Of a DNA stretch of 64,000 nucleotides, positions 12,099 to 24,407 are shown in pieces (the stretch's first letter is position 1; each line of letters opens with the position of its first letter). The notes under the pieces were generated by a model. The model searched no databases. It worked only from the letters and a program-made list of their open reading frames with translations, and had not been told where the DNA came from. The position numbers and the translations under genes were made by a program. Source of the DNA: Macrocybe gigantea (taxonomy: Eukaryota > Basidiomycota > Agaricomycetes > Agaricales > Callistosporiaceae); the NCBI GenBank assembly GCA_011319805.1, contig SJRY01000111.1:660701-724700 (forward strand), read 5' to 3'.

Positions 12099-12789
12099 AG
12101 CGAAAGCATTGACCGATCAGAACAGATGTGGAAGTCGAAGAGACTTGGTGAAGGGCCGCCAGACCCACCAAAGTCAAGTTATTGCTGACACAGCAGCACG
12201 CTGCCCTCCTCGCCATGATGGGATCACAACAGAACTTTCAGAAGGCACCCTGGGTCAATTGAGCAATAGTCGTGCCCCGCCAATGACCTGCCGAATGGTC
12301 CAAGCAGCCGCGTGGTGGGAAGGTGTCGTACCCCCGTTCCTGAAAGCCGAATTAAGCAAACCAGTAAATAGGCTAAAGAAACGCCTTCGCAGAGAACAGA
12401 TGCGGCTGACTTTTCTCCTTTGAGCAGGTGGTCGTTCAGTTTGAGCTCAGAAATCGTTCGTACGCTTCAAGATGGACGGCGTAACGGTTTGAGGATGACT
12501 TGCGTGACTCTATTTTTTGCACCGATTTTTTTTCGATATTTTTACAGCCGGTGATAATGCAAATTATGTAATAATTAATTAGATTACCGAGTCGATCAGT
12601 AACTCCGAGTCCGACTCATCAGTGCTGGCGGCAGCGTATCTAGTCATGGCCGTCGTATGTACGCGTTTAATTGACTCAACTTGTATCTATGAGATGATAA
12701 CCATGCAATACTTTATTTCCTCAGATAAAACCGCATCTTGATACCGTTTGAGACATTAATTACCACCTGTCATCACACAACACACATTC
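12099..12789. other. Intergenic stretch before the RNA-repair gene
   Basis: This lies between the 5' ends of two divergently transcribed genes and probably contains both promoters. An AT-rich patch (about 12510-12600) lies in its middle. A 104-codon + strand ORF at 12109-12423 has no recognisable domain and is probably chance. Confidence 0.4.
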
Positions 12790-15326
12790 ATGTCCGCCCT
12801 GTTATCGTCCTCCGAACACGAGGTGTGTTAGGCCTTGTTGGACCATACGTTGATGATATCGCCCGCAGGCTCTAGATCGGGCCCAGCAGTCAGCCAAACT
12901 GTCATTACGAGCTCAATTACCCTATCACGTTACGCTTCTCACCAAAGCCGAGTTGAAAGACATCCCCGTCGATCAGGTCGAACAGGTCCTTAACGAAGAC
13001 ATCCAGAGTCTTCAGGTCTACTTTGCCGGAGTTAGTGGCAACATCAACGGTGGCGTGATATTTGCGGTGATCGTGTGGGCAGTGGGACAGCGGATCCGGA
13101 AGCGCTTGGGTCTACCTCCGAAGCATTTCCACATAACGCTCTCTGCTCACGATGATCATGACATGGACAAAAGCATCGATTCCCTCCTGCACCAAATTTC
13201 TGGATCATCTCGCCTTCACTCTGCACATTTTTCGGCAATTTCGCAAGGCGCAAGACATTTCTACGCGTTTAGCGCTCATGGCCAACGACTCGCAGAGAGG
13301 ATATCTCCGGCTTGCAGATGCGTCATTCATGCTTGACGAACACAAGCTCGCAATGCTGTCCTATGCACGTGCTTATGACCAGTCGATGGATACGAATATT
13401 CAGGCATACTGCGTGAAACGGCTAGCTGAATGTGCAAGGCAAACGGAATGGGGAACTTTGATGCTCGAAGAAGAGCTTTCACAGATCCCGACAGACATGA
13501 AATCGCTTCTTTTCGTCCCATGGTCGCAAGCGCTTCGGACAGCCCTCAGCGATACTGAGGTTACACCCTCACTTCAGCTACTACCCAGACAGGCGCTTTT
13601 TATACCCTTAAAGCTTTCTGACACACCGCCTTACAAATTACCCAGGTTCTTCCGCTGGCTCATTCCTTTCCGGTTCGCGATCATGTCAACGCCGAGGCGT
13701 GAGGAAGATATTGCTACTCTTTCATCCCATCAGCTAGGGATCCGGCACATCCTTACATTGACAGAAGAGACTCCATTGCAAGCATCGTGGTTCCGTGGAA
13801 AGAACATCACAAACACATATCTTCCCATTCCTAATTTCTATCCCCCAACAACCGAACAGATGGATCTGATTGTCAGATTGTTCGATGACGAGTCGAAGCT
13901 GCCACTGCTGGTGCATTGCGGCGGCGGAAAAGGAAGAGCTGGAACTGTCGCCGCGTGCTATATAGCTGCGTTTGGCTTTGGAAAGCCTTCGCACCACCAA
14001 CAGCGGCCACAAATGGCAGCCGCGGAGGCCGTTTCACTGCTTCGCAAACTGCGACCTGGCAGCATAGAGACAGCCCAGCAGGAGGCATTCGTGTCTAAGT
14101 GGTGTAGCACCGTATGGAAGCGCCGGTCTGTCTTTCCCGAGTTGCCCTTGGAGCCAGCACCCTGTCCGATGATCATTGAAGGGAGTCTTGATGCCGCGCC
14201 CGACCTCCTTATGCTGGTTGGTCTACCAGGATCAGGAAAGACATGGTTTACCAAGGCCATGATTTCGAGGAATCGTACCTGGACTTGGATCTCGCCGGAC
14301 AACGCGGGCAGCAGGGCCGCATGCGAAATAGAGCTAGGCAGAGCAAGAAGTCAAGTACTTCTTGATCGGTGCAACACATCCGCCGCCGACAGGAAATATT
14401 GGCTCAGCCTTGCCTCCAACTGGTGCACATCGCCAATATGTGCCTGGTTTGATTATGATCGAGACCTCTGCATTTCGCGCGCACAACTACGCGCTGGCCA
14501 TCCTACTTTACCCCCAGGCAGTCGGGTTCGAAACGCCATAGATCAGATGGACAAGATCTTCGTACGGCCGGGGGTGACAGAGGGCTTCAAGGCCGTTGTC
14601 ATCATCAAATCTTTCGCTGCAGCAGAAGAACTTGTTTTCAGGCTGTCTCCTCCCGTGGCTATTTACAAGTTTCCCCGGACGCCTCATCTTATCACCTCGG
14701 AGCCGCAACGTCTGATGATATCATGGCAAATATACCCAGCACAACAGCTGACTACGAGGTCGTCATTACCGAAAAGATAGACGGAGCCAACATGGGCTTC
14801 AGCCTGTCATCGGACCGCTCGCGAGTCATCGTCCAGAATCGCTCTCATTTTGTCAACTCATCATCTCACGAACAATTCAGAAAATTGGATCTCTGGGTTG
14901 AAAGACATCGCGAAGAACTCTATTCTATCCTGGGGCCAGGATGTAGCGTTCGGCGAATGGATGTATGCAACGCATTCCATCTCTTACACTCGGCTGCCCG
15001 ATACCTTCCTAGCATTCGATCTGTATGACCGCGCTGAAAATGTCTGGGTTGATAGAAGGACTCTCGAACGGCTTGTTGCCTCCACCTCAATCGCCCTAGT
15101 TCCAGTTCTTTATCGCGGACAGATGCCATCCGAGAATGAGCTCCGAAACATGGTTCAGTCGCAATCCGAGTTTTGGGATGGCCGAGTAGAAGGTATATAC
15201 GTCAAAATGGAGAGAAACTCGTCGGTTGCATTCAGAGGGAAGGTTGTAAGGCACGATTTTATCGCAGGCAACGAGCATTGGAGCCGAGCCAAGCTACAGG
15301 TGAATGGAGTAGCTGGGATCGATTAG
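12790..15326 (+). CDS. Multidomain RNA-repair protein: 2H phosphoesterase, DSP-like phosphatase, P-loop kinase, RNA ligase
   Basis: Exon 1 is 12790-12822; a 46-nt intron is followed by a long exon. Modules in order: (1) a 2H phosphoesterase with paired H-x-T motifs (YHVTL at residue 31, FHITLS at about 99), the family that opens 2',3'-cyclic phosphates. (2) A helical repeat-like linker. (3) A cysteine phosphatase of dual-specificity type with HCGGGKGRAGT (Cys codon 13917-13919). (4) A P-loop polynucleotide-kinase-like domain with GLPGSGKTW and a downstream LLDRCNTSAADRKYW segment. (5) An Rnl2-like RNA ligase with nucleotidyl-lysine motif EKIDGANMGF (Lys codon 14774-14776), FGEWMYATHSI and a C-terminal EGIYVKME motif. 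Together these could heal and seal broken RNA. The order differs from tRNA ligase Trl1 (ligase-kinase-CPD). Three single-base frame changes are needed near 13190-13204, 14694 and 14932-14935; the last two sit in C and G runs. Biochemical activities are inferred from motifs only. Confidence 0.82.
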
Positions 15327-15403
15327 ATAAGATAAAGATTTTTCGATAATCGGACACCGCTTCTTGGCCTGCCAGCACAACATCGCGTTCAACGTTGACC
15401 ACC

Positions 15404-16711
15404 ATGGCACCCTCATATTCTTTGTTTTTTATGGGCAATCCTTTGCTTGACATGCAAGTGACGAACGGAGAGGGGTTGTTGCAGAAATATGGCCTCAAAT
15501 CCAACGATGCAATTCTAGCTGAGGCGAAACACGCTCCCATGTGAGTTCGTGCCCTGACCAATTCGATCGCATAGAGTGCATAAACTTCGCTGTAGTTACG
15601 ATGAACTCGTTAAAGAACATAAAGTGACATATGTCGCCGGTGGTGCTTCGCAGAATGCTGCTCGCGGTGCTGCAGTCAGTCGTCGCATATGAGCACCTAG
15701 TAGTCCTTGATTGAAACTGATTCTATTTCGCAGTACGTCCTTCCACCTGGCTCGGTTGTTTACACTGGATGTGTTGGCGATGACGAACTCGCGGAGCAAT
15801 TAAAAGCCGCCAATAAAAGAGAAGGTCTCGATGAGGTGTATTTCGTCAAGAAAGGCCAGAAGACAGGCGCCTGCGCAGTCATCATCACTAACCATGATAG
15901 GCGAGCATGCATTTAACCCTTTGTGTCCCTGTGTTCATCTCGCGCTTTACGATTAGATCGCTCGTTACCGACCTTCGCGCCGCAGAAAAATTCGAGCAGT
16001 CACACCTCTCTTCGGACCTTGTCGCACCTATCATCGATAAAGCGCTGGTCTTCTATGTTGAGGGATACTTCTTGACTCATGGAGTGGCTGCCGCCCTAGA
16101 GCTCAGCCAGCGAGCAACTGCTACAGGAAAGGTATGCTAATCAATCCCAGATTTGGCGATATCTGAAGCGCTCTTATTAGACGTTTGCACTTAACCTATC
16201 AGCACCATTTATTCCTCAATTCTTTGGTACTCAACTCCAACAAGTGATGCCTTACACCGATATCATTATCGGAAACGAAGCTGAGGCCGAGGCGTGGGCG
16301 CGCGCCAACGGTATTCCTAACCCCACCGACATCCCAGCCGTCACGAAGTCCATCGCGCTCCTGCCGAAGACGAATTCTTCGAAGCCTCGCATCGTCATTA
16401 TCACACAGGGTGCAAAGTCAACGATCTTGGTCACCTCCGACAAGCCTGACAGCCCAAAAGTGTACGAGGTGCAGCCTTTGAAGGAAGAGGAAATCGTGGA
16501 CACGAATGGTGCTGGAGACGCGTTTGCCGGAGGTTTTCTCGGCGCATACTTCTCCGGGAAGAGTTTGGATGAGTGTATAAATGTCGGACACACTCTGGGC
16601 CGCATGTGTGTCCAGCAGGTAAGTCTAAATGTGACGGAATTGCCAATCACGTTGTTCATGTGCCAATAGGTTGGACCTCAATACCAGTGGCCAAAGGTCC
16701 AGGTTTTGTAA
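15404..16711 (+). CDS. Adenosine kinase
   Basis: A PfkB-family sugar kinase that phosphorylates adenosine to AMP with ATP, clearing adenosine released by S-adenosylhomocysteine hydrolysis. The protein starts MAPSYSLFFMGNPLLDM, has the substrate-site segment VAGGASQNAARGA and PfkB signature 2 with the catalytic aspartate (DTNGAGDAFAGG), and ends QYQWPKVQVL. About 345 residues after removing five introns, the usual length. All exons join in frame without repair. The intron at 15901-15956 must use a GC donor to give the expected NHDR-SLVTDLRAAEKF join. It starts 78 bp after the stop of the RNA-repair gene on the same strand, which leaves little room for a separate promoter. Confidence 0.97.
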
Positions 16712-17015
16712 GCCGGATACCCGGGGATCGCTTTTAAATTTCTAGTTACCTCATGATCACTTTCAACAGTGCATGGCATATTTTGTAGATTCCACTCCAC
16801 AGCCAGACGTAGATATGTATCCATGGTATTGATTACAGCAACCGATGTACTTTGATTATCAGAGCCTAACAAAAAAATGTCTTTAACCTCGGATTAAATA
16901 TCAAAAATGCCGACCAGCGAGTCGCTTGAACGCCCCTAAAAGCGCCTAATAGTGCCTTAAGCTATATAAATTACAACCGGTTATGACCCCCCTATGGTCT
17001 GCTCGAAGAGTGCTG
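16712..17015. other. Convergent intergenic stretch (adenosine kinase / C2H2 gene)
   Basis: This AT-rich 304-bp stretch separates two tail-to-tail genes and should hold both 3' UTRs and polyadenylation signals. No ORF of interest is seen. Confidence 0.5.
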
Positions 17016-18564
17016 TCACGAAGGTGGTGGCGAAGCAAGAGATTCCTGAATTAATGGTCTCCGCGTCAGATTCTTCATGCTTTTTGAGGTATCCCCTTCT
17101 GGCCTACTGACCTGTGTTAAGAGTTCGGCTAGAGATACGCGACGCCGTCATTGGCAAGGAGTAAAACGTGAACCAAGCCACGTACCAGGGTTGAGCATGG
17201 GCTCACCATCTTCAGTGAGCATATGTTCAAGTATTGGTTCTTTATGTTTAAGCTCTGTGGTCTCGTCAACTTCGCCGTTTTCGAGCACAGCAGGGTCATT
17301 GTCAGATGTTTGACGTTTTTCTGTACGTTCTTCAAGTCTTTGAGGAGAGGTGCTACCATCACGCGATTTGCTTGCTTCTGCTTCAATGACAGCTTTGAGT
17401 GCGGCTTGTGCGATTTCCACGATGAACTCTGTAGAACCACTCAGTGCCGGGTCAATGGCAGGTTCGGAATGGCTAGGTCGTGTTTCTGTTGTGGAGCGTG
17501 TTGCTTCATCGGTATGCGCGCCGGATGCTGCGTCCTCGGAATCGGATCGTGTCTCCTGTCCCGATATGTCGCGATTATCTTGGTCTTGTGAAGATAGTGA
17601 TGGAGGTTTATTGTCATTTGTGCGGTAGTGTGACGTATTGGGGTAATACATGGGCGGAGGATAGGGTATTGAGTGCATGGGTGGTGGCGGTGGAACGCCA
17701 TCAGGCCATGCTGGAGGGTATGGCCATGTTGTCTGGACATTCATTCTCGTCGCGGAAGTTGGTAGTGCGATCGGACCGTATGGTGGGTTGACAATAGGTG
17801 GCCGAGATGGGACATAGGCTAGTAAAAGAGGGTTAGAGAGATTAGTGGCATGCGTCATACTATACATACGCGTCGTCATAGCGGTATGTTGACGATAATA
17901 GCTTGACGGACCAACCGGGTTCGTGCGTGGCTGCGATGCTCGGTCTCTGTCTTTCTGTGAGGGACTCATACTCCTGCTGTTACGCGATCCGGACGATCTT
18001 GTTTCGTCGTCAACGCCGTCTTGCGTTGGCCGGTCCGTGGGTTCGATGACTACACCATTATGTCTGGCGAGCAAAAATCTAGCCCTGCAAGATTGATATT
18101 TCACTAGGCACGCACCTCGACTTTTGGTGTCGTCTCAAGGCATCCGTCTTTCGGGTTCAAGACATGAGTGCGTGACGCGTAGGTTCAACCAATATTGACA
18201 CACCCTTGTGAAGGCGGCATCACACTGAGGACATGCACTAGAAAATGCCAAATGGTGAGCCAGAGCAGATATCTCAGAAAGAGACTTGAACGAACAAACC
18301 GGGCATAGAATGCACCTTCGTTGTTCTCTGATGCCTCTTCAAGTCGGCCTCCCGGGCAAACTGTTTATTGCATCCATTGATCTTACAGGGCCATATTCCA
18401 GTGATCACCGTCTTTTTCTTAGCCCCAGACTTCTTTGTCGTCGATTCCTTCTTGTCTACTGGCTGTAGGTAGACGGAAGAGTCATCGGCGAGGAGGGCTC
18501 AGAAAGCCGAAGGAAAGCGATCAACCGTCCAACTTACATGGTGGTTCGAAGCCGTTTTAACCAT
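17016..18564 (-). CDS. C2H2 zinc-finger protein (putative transcription factor)
   Basis: Splicing from the start at 18564 gives MVKTASNHHPVDKKE and then a finger WPCKINGCNKQFAREADLKRH...H. A second finger reads CPQCDAAFTRTDALRRHQKSRH. A low-complexity tail rich in Ser, Pro and Tyr follows, with an acidic region near the end and a C terminus ESLASPPPS at stop 17016. The pair of fingers followed by a long disordered region is a basidiomycete arrangement typical of sequence-specific regulators; the DNA target cannot be read from sequence. The intron inside the inter-finger linker uses the donor GTTCGT, the only choice that restores the linker MPGFACPQC. The gene is head-to-tail with raptor (same strand, about 300 bp downstream of it). 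Confidence 0.85.
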
Positions 18565-18866
18565 GGCAAATGGATCCGGAAGGGTGTCCCTCGGTATGGT
18601 AAGGCGGGATCGCGCAAGAAATTGACCGATCTATTGCTCAATACGGCAAAGCCGAGCAGAAGCTGCGACCGTGGCTGATGGTGAACGTCGGTGGCGCGAG
18701 GCAGGGACGAACGCGGTTGTTTATTTCACACTCGGTAGGCAAACAAGAAGTGAATAAGTACATACAACAGCTACGACACGGGATATCGAATTATGTATCA
18801 GTCAGAATCCACATCTATTTAACCTATGCTCGAGAAGATCGCAAGTGCATATTAAAAACAGATATT
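18565..18866. other. Intergenic stretch upstream of C2H2 gene
   Basis: About 300 bp between the raptor stop codon and the C2H2 start codon, both on the minus strand. It should contain the raptor 3' UTR and the C2H2 promoter. No coding signal is seen. Confidence 0.5.
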
Positions 18867-21800
18867 TTATATTAATTGTGGTAGTTTGCAACCCATAATC
18901 CGCACTGGACAGGCAACGGTTAGCTAAGCTCATGGTTCGGATGTATATCACATACCAGTCCCGTCAGGCTCCCCTAGACTGTACAGCATCTCAGTTGGGT
19001 GGAAGACCAACGAACTGGACCGCGGGATGAAAGGAGACGGAAATGTGCGAACAGGATGAAGGTTAAGTCCAGTGGAAATGTTGAATATGGAGACAGGATC
19101 TGGTTTTGCGAGAGAGTGGACAATAATGCGCTGTGACCTCCAGTAGGCCGGTGTTATGGCCGATGTTCCTGCGAACACTGCAGTTAGAGGGTGCATGTCG
19201 AAGGCTGATAGCCCGTTTGGGTGGAGGTCCCAAGACTGAACGGCGTTGTCCGATCCGCGAAGATCCCATAACTTGACTTGGCCGTCAACACTAATATGTA
19301 TAGATGAGGCAAGAAGGTACCAGATCTGGGAACTTGCACTCACCTTGCCGAGAAGAGCTGCCCGCCCAGTACTGGATGCCAGCGAACGTTTTGAACCCAT
19401 GACGTGTGCTCCGAATACGTTCTAACAATCGAATCCTCTTCTTCAATGCGCCTATCAAATATCTTCACTTGGCCATCGGCAAAGCTGGCTATGAATGTCT
19501 GAGCAGATCCATGATCCGAAACAATGGCGGTGACTGGACTATCGGAGTTGGTATCCAAATCCTGAATGCAAGAAGTGGTCGGTCAAGCCTTGCGAACACT
19601 CAGATAAACAATTACTCACAAGGCCTTGTGTCTCTGTCTGGGCGTCCCACACTTTGATAACGTGGGAGTCACCACCGACCAACAGTATACCAGCGGACTG
19701 CTTCCAGTCCGTTATGACACCGCTCCCTTGCCGTAATTGTATGACTTCGTTCAGTCCCCGGAAGGCACTGACCATTTGCAGAGGACCTTGTTCAAGAGAC
19801 GGATCATAGTTGCGATACAGGCGCACGATTCCATCGGCTGTTACGACAGTGGTTTGGTCCCAAGGGTTGAGGAAAACATGGATATGACACACCCGAACCC
19901 GTCAGAATTATTCCACCAACGTCTTGGTTGATGATATGTAAGGACGTTATACTGGTCCCTTTCGGGTTCCCGTTACAGAAATAGTTTAATCGTTTCTTTT
20001 GTGACCAGTCCCATACACTAAGCGCGTTTCATAAGTCCGCCCGCAGGACGTGTTGCTTAATATTCTCACCTTATCATGTCTGACTCGTTGGCGATAACGA
20101 GATGCTGATCGTAGGCATGGAATGCCATTGTCAAAGGGTGACCTGAAGTCTGTATTGTGGCGACCGGCCGGTCCCATCTACCCAAATCTACCGGAGGTCA
20201 GCGACAGGACAAAAGGCCGAAGCCATTGGTCATACCAGCTTTGGCCGCTTGAGCTTGAGTCTCTTCGACGACCTGCTCATTGCGTTGCTGTCTCCACATC
20301 TGGTAATTGTACTGAACACTGCCTGGTTCATCTGGTTCAGCTTGCTGTAGATAGATGAGTGTCAGGCAAAGAGAGAATTTTATAGGCTTGGCAAAGCCGT
20401 ACCCTCATTTGAGGCTCTTTGAAGTACTCGCAACACCAATCGAAATAACTACTCTTCATTGGCAAGACGTCACGGATTCCAGCTCCGGTTCCAAGGCCAA
20501 GGATGACGCTACTGTTTGAAGAGTCTATCGAAAACGTACTGCCGTTTGGACTGGGCAACGATCCAGAACCATAACTGTTGTGATGTGAATGATGGTGATG
20601 ATGCCGTCGAGAATGGCCGCCAGCGCGTCTTCGCAGCCTGAGCCTTTCCATATCCTCTTCCATGAGAGCTTCCAGGACATTGCACGGTGAAAAGTCAACA
20701 TGCGAGCGCTGTTCTTCTTGCTCTTGACCGTGAACAGAAGAATAAGAGTGTCTCGTAGGGGATACACTGATATCGGATCTGGATTCAAAGTAATATGGGG
20801 ACGTGTACTGCGCGAGATTCAGGTTGGGTGATGGTGGCCTTGAAATGTCAGCATATTCTGGTTTTGGAAGTACTGACGCGACGGTGGGGGAGGAACGACC
20901 GTCCTCGGCGGAAGGGAATGAAATACCGTTCGCCAGTGACTTGAGCGCACTCGCAAAGGAAGATGTTCGACGGAGGGTGTTGGTTACGCCAGAGGAAATG
21001 GAACTGACGGTGTCGCTACGATCGATGATTGGCCTTGCACCGCCGGGAGAGGGAGGAGGGTTGATGACGGGAGATGATTGTAGGGAAGTAACACGCGAGC
21101 GTATGCTGCCCATCTGTGGCGAGCTCCTACGCTCCTGAGGGATACTCGGAGGCACATCGAGCGAACTGCAATCTAACCGAGTAAACGGTGATTCTAAGAG
21201 CAGCGCCATTATATAGTCGACGATGGTCTGTGCATTCGTTGCCACTTCTAGGTAGGGATCGACGGAGAGATCGAGAAGGACGACGAAGATAGTGAAGAAC
21301 GATGACAGCAGTACACGGTTTTCCTCTCGGAGGAGCTCATCGTCTCCAAAGAGGTCAAGCCATTCTGCAACAGCTTGATTCGTGATGTCTTCTTCGTGGA
21401 GATGCACGTGACCGCTTGTCGTAGCTCTCCACTTTCTGTCTTCTTCCCAGTACAACCAGGCGCAGACAACGAAATAGCCACGCCATTCCTTGACCAAACA
21501 GCTGATGACAACGAGGAGCTCCTTGCGGCACATGGGACTCGCGTCATCTTTGATGGCGAGAGTGGCGCCGGTCGCTACCGCCACCTCCATCCTGAAGTGC
21601 ACCCGCTCCTCCAATTGGAACATGGTTCCTGTCCCCCCGCCGCCACGCTTCTTGGGATCCGCAGAGCCACTGGCACCTAGAAACGTGCCTAAAGCGTACA
21701 ATACGGCAGACCTGACTTCAGCAGAGTCGTCTGAAAGCATGCCAATTAGCTTATCCTGTGTCCCGCGATCAACGCCGTAAATCTTGATCTCGTCATTGCC

Positions 21801-23918
21801 GTCCCACATTTGGGCGATACAGAGCGCTGCCCATTGCCGGAGGAGGAAATCAGGTTCGTCAAGTCGGTCGTAGCTGTTGTCAAATACCCGATCGCTCCAA
21901 CACGCATGCTGGCCTGCTGGGAAATCGCGAGAAACTGCTGCGAGGATAAACGAGCACATAGCTTTGTGTTCCGAGACATTTGGAAGGATCTCATCGTTCT
22001 TCATGCCCAAAACACTGGCGAAATACTTGTATCCCTGAGTATTAAGAAGGTCGACTTGAACAGAGGGGTCTACAGCAAGGATGCGTGCCCATATGAAGAT
22101 GAGCACAGGCCGAAGATCTTGACTGGGCGCCTGGAGCAATTTTGAAATGTATGGGAAGATACCGATGGTAAGAACAAGATGAACAGCCCAAGGCCCCAAG
22201 TCAACGAATTGCGACAGCAGGATTAAAGCTCTTAGGCGGTGAGGTTGAGACAACAAGACCTGAAGGACGATAGGGAGTTGATCTGGAGGTTTACGGGGAA
22301 CGAGATGGTGGTCTGCAGCGCCATGTGTTTCCGACGCTTCTGGTATGCCATCTACACCTGACTGTTTATCAGTTGCCGTGGGAAGGGACATCGGACCACG
22401 CTTTGTGAGCGCTGAACCTCCTCGAGATATCCAGACCTCAAAGGCTGTCAACTGATCAGCGAAGAACCTGCTGCGCGCGTATGTGTAGGGCTTGTCGCCG
22501 AGTTTCGTCGCGGTGGATCGATTTTGGCCGATCCTGCCGGGCTTGGCGATCGTAGCGGGCGCGCCGGCGGGGACACTGCCGTGAGAAACCTTGGACAGAA
22601 GGTTGGGGAGCTGACGAAGGCAAGCGTCGACAGCAAGGTCCCATGTCGCCCAGAGTGGATGTGTGTTAGTCGAGGGTAGGGGTGGATATGTGTGAGGAGT
22701 GCAATTGTAATCTTTCATTATCCTCTCTGCCAAGAGGAAATTGCGAAACAGGGATGCAATCAAGAGGTCGCATCTATAGAGACGCGTGAAGATATCGCGG
22801 GAGAAAGTGGTCCACGCTATCGTGTCCGTAATCGCCGTGAAGATCCAATACAACTCGCCAAGTGGGGTACGTCGATCTTTGAGGTCGCCAGGTAGTTGCA
22901 TGACCATGTCAGCAGTGATATTGTTCGGGAGTTGGTGATACATGATGAAATAGCGTAGAGCTATGTCGATGGGTGAAGTGAGACAGGACGTGAAGACATC
23001 TGCAGGCAACTCTGGGCAGGAAGGTAGCTGCTCGTGAGCTGCACATGCTGCTAGTTGAATAGAGTTCATCATTGGCTGAACACCCTCGGGATATCCGCCG
23101 TGCATCATGTTAACCTCCTGATCACGGCGTTCAGCAAACATTTTGAAGTTCATGAGGAGGTAACCGGCAGCTGAACAATCCCAGATATAAACTCCTGGCG
23201 ATCCTAGCCAGCTTTGAATCTCTTGGAGGGAGACGGGAATGTATTGGGTATAATCTCTGTTGAAGCACCATAGTTCTCCGCTGGCTGTTGGTTTTGGTAC
23301 GCCATGACCGTTGTAATAGAAAAGAACCGCGTCATCTTTCGCTTGCTTGCGCGACGTCTGACAAAATCGACGAAGATCTTCCAAGGAGGGATCGAGTATA
23401 GGTTTATACACAACCTTTCCGCTCAACCCTTCGAACTGATGGTGCAGATTTGAACCGATAGCCTCTAGGGCCTTGTGCGAAGGCATCGAATGAGGATCGA
23501 CCCAACACTCTAAAACCGCGCAGGGATTTGTTTTGATGACGTCTGGGGGGTCAACATCGATATTGAGACACAATACGAGAGCGGCATTGACAGTTTTCAT
23601 CTTTCCAGGTGAAGAGCCGCGCCAAGGTGTGGGTCTCGACGACCACGGAGGGCCAGGAGTAGGATTGCCGCATGTGAGATGGCGTTTCGTGGACCAATAG
23701 GGTATTGCTGTAGAAGGATCGTGAATCATGTCCGCCGAGCCGTTACCTCTTCCGTCGGGACTCGTTGTGTCTGTCGGAGCTCGGGAAATTCGTGTTTTGG
23801 AGGAAGGATCTGAGCGCGTGGCGGAACGGCGTTCTCGCTCGGTATCGGAATCGGAGTCGCGGGATGTTGGCCAGGGGCCTCCACCTTGAAAAATTGGATG
23901 AGCAAAACGCAGACGCAT
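18867..23918 (-). CDS. Raptor, TORC1 regulatory subunit (Kog1/Mip1)
   Basis: This is the scaffold that presents substrates to Tor kinase in TORC1. A long uninterrupted exon (to 20337) starts with GGPWPTSRDSDSDTERER and contains the raptor N-terminal conserved caspase-like region: MKTVNAALVLCLNIDVDPPDV, then FYYNGHGVPKPT, then YIWDCSAAGYL. HEAT-like repeats follow (LSQFVDLGPWAVHL...IFPYISKLLQ), then a long Ser-rich insert. The WD40 propeller is split over short exons. The last exon restores EPDGT-VRIMGCKL, so the stop is at 18867-18869 rather than at the nearby 18948. The start is uncertain: the ATG at 23918 lies in frame (MRLRFAHP), while an upstream ATG at 23994 is out of frame. About 1,550 residues, normal for the family. 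Confidence 0.95.
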
Positions 23919-24407
23919 GTGAAGTGGTGGCCAAAGCACCTGGCGCAAACCGAGGACCGTTGCGAGGCGCTTGCACTTGCAATTGACCAGCCATCCTTGA
24001 GATTATCGAACCAGCGTCTGACTAATTGATGGAAAGGAGACGAGCGAAACTTGGCCAACTTCCAGCGTTCGGAGCGTCACAGCACCTGTGCACGCATCGA
24101 AACCTGTTTGGTGACTATGAAACGATTAGGAGAAGATATAATACCAAGTTGGCTACAGGCACGCCAGAATTCACGATAGAACGAAGAATAGAATGAGCAG
24201 AAGAGAGCGTAACAGATCGTTGTTGGCACAATCGTAAGCAGTGACCGAATTCGGTCGACCAAACGCTGTTTGTCCCCACAACACTTCGGTCCCTGTGCAT
24301 GCCTCTTCCGCATCGTCCGCCAATTTGAAATCAAGACGCGTCTTTTGCCCCCGCGCAGGGAGCTCACGTCTAGGAGGCCAAGGTAGAGGCACCTGTTCGC
24401 CCCCACA
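23919..24407. promoter_or_regulatory. Divergent promoter region between raptor and dynactin p150
   Basis: Raptor reads leftward and dynactin rightward from this roughly 490-bp interval, so it should be bidirectional. It includes the alternative out-of-frame ATG (23994) that might mark a raptor N-terminal extension if a base is missing. No defined element was recognised. Confidence 0.45.

Noticed and set aside
12790..15326. Annotation as tRNA ligase Trl1
   Set aside because: The domain order and the extra cysteine phosphatase differ from Trl1 (ligase-kinase-CPD).
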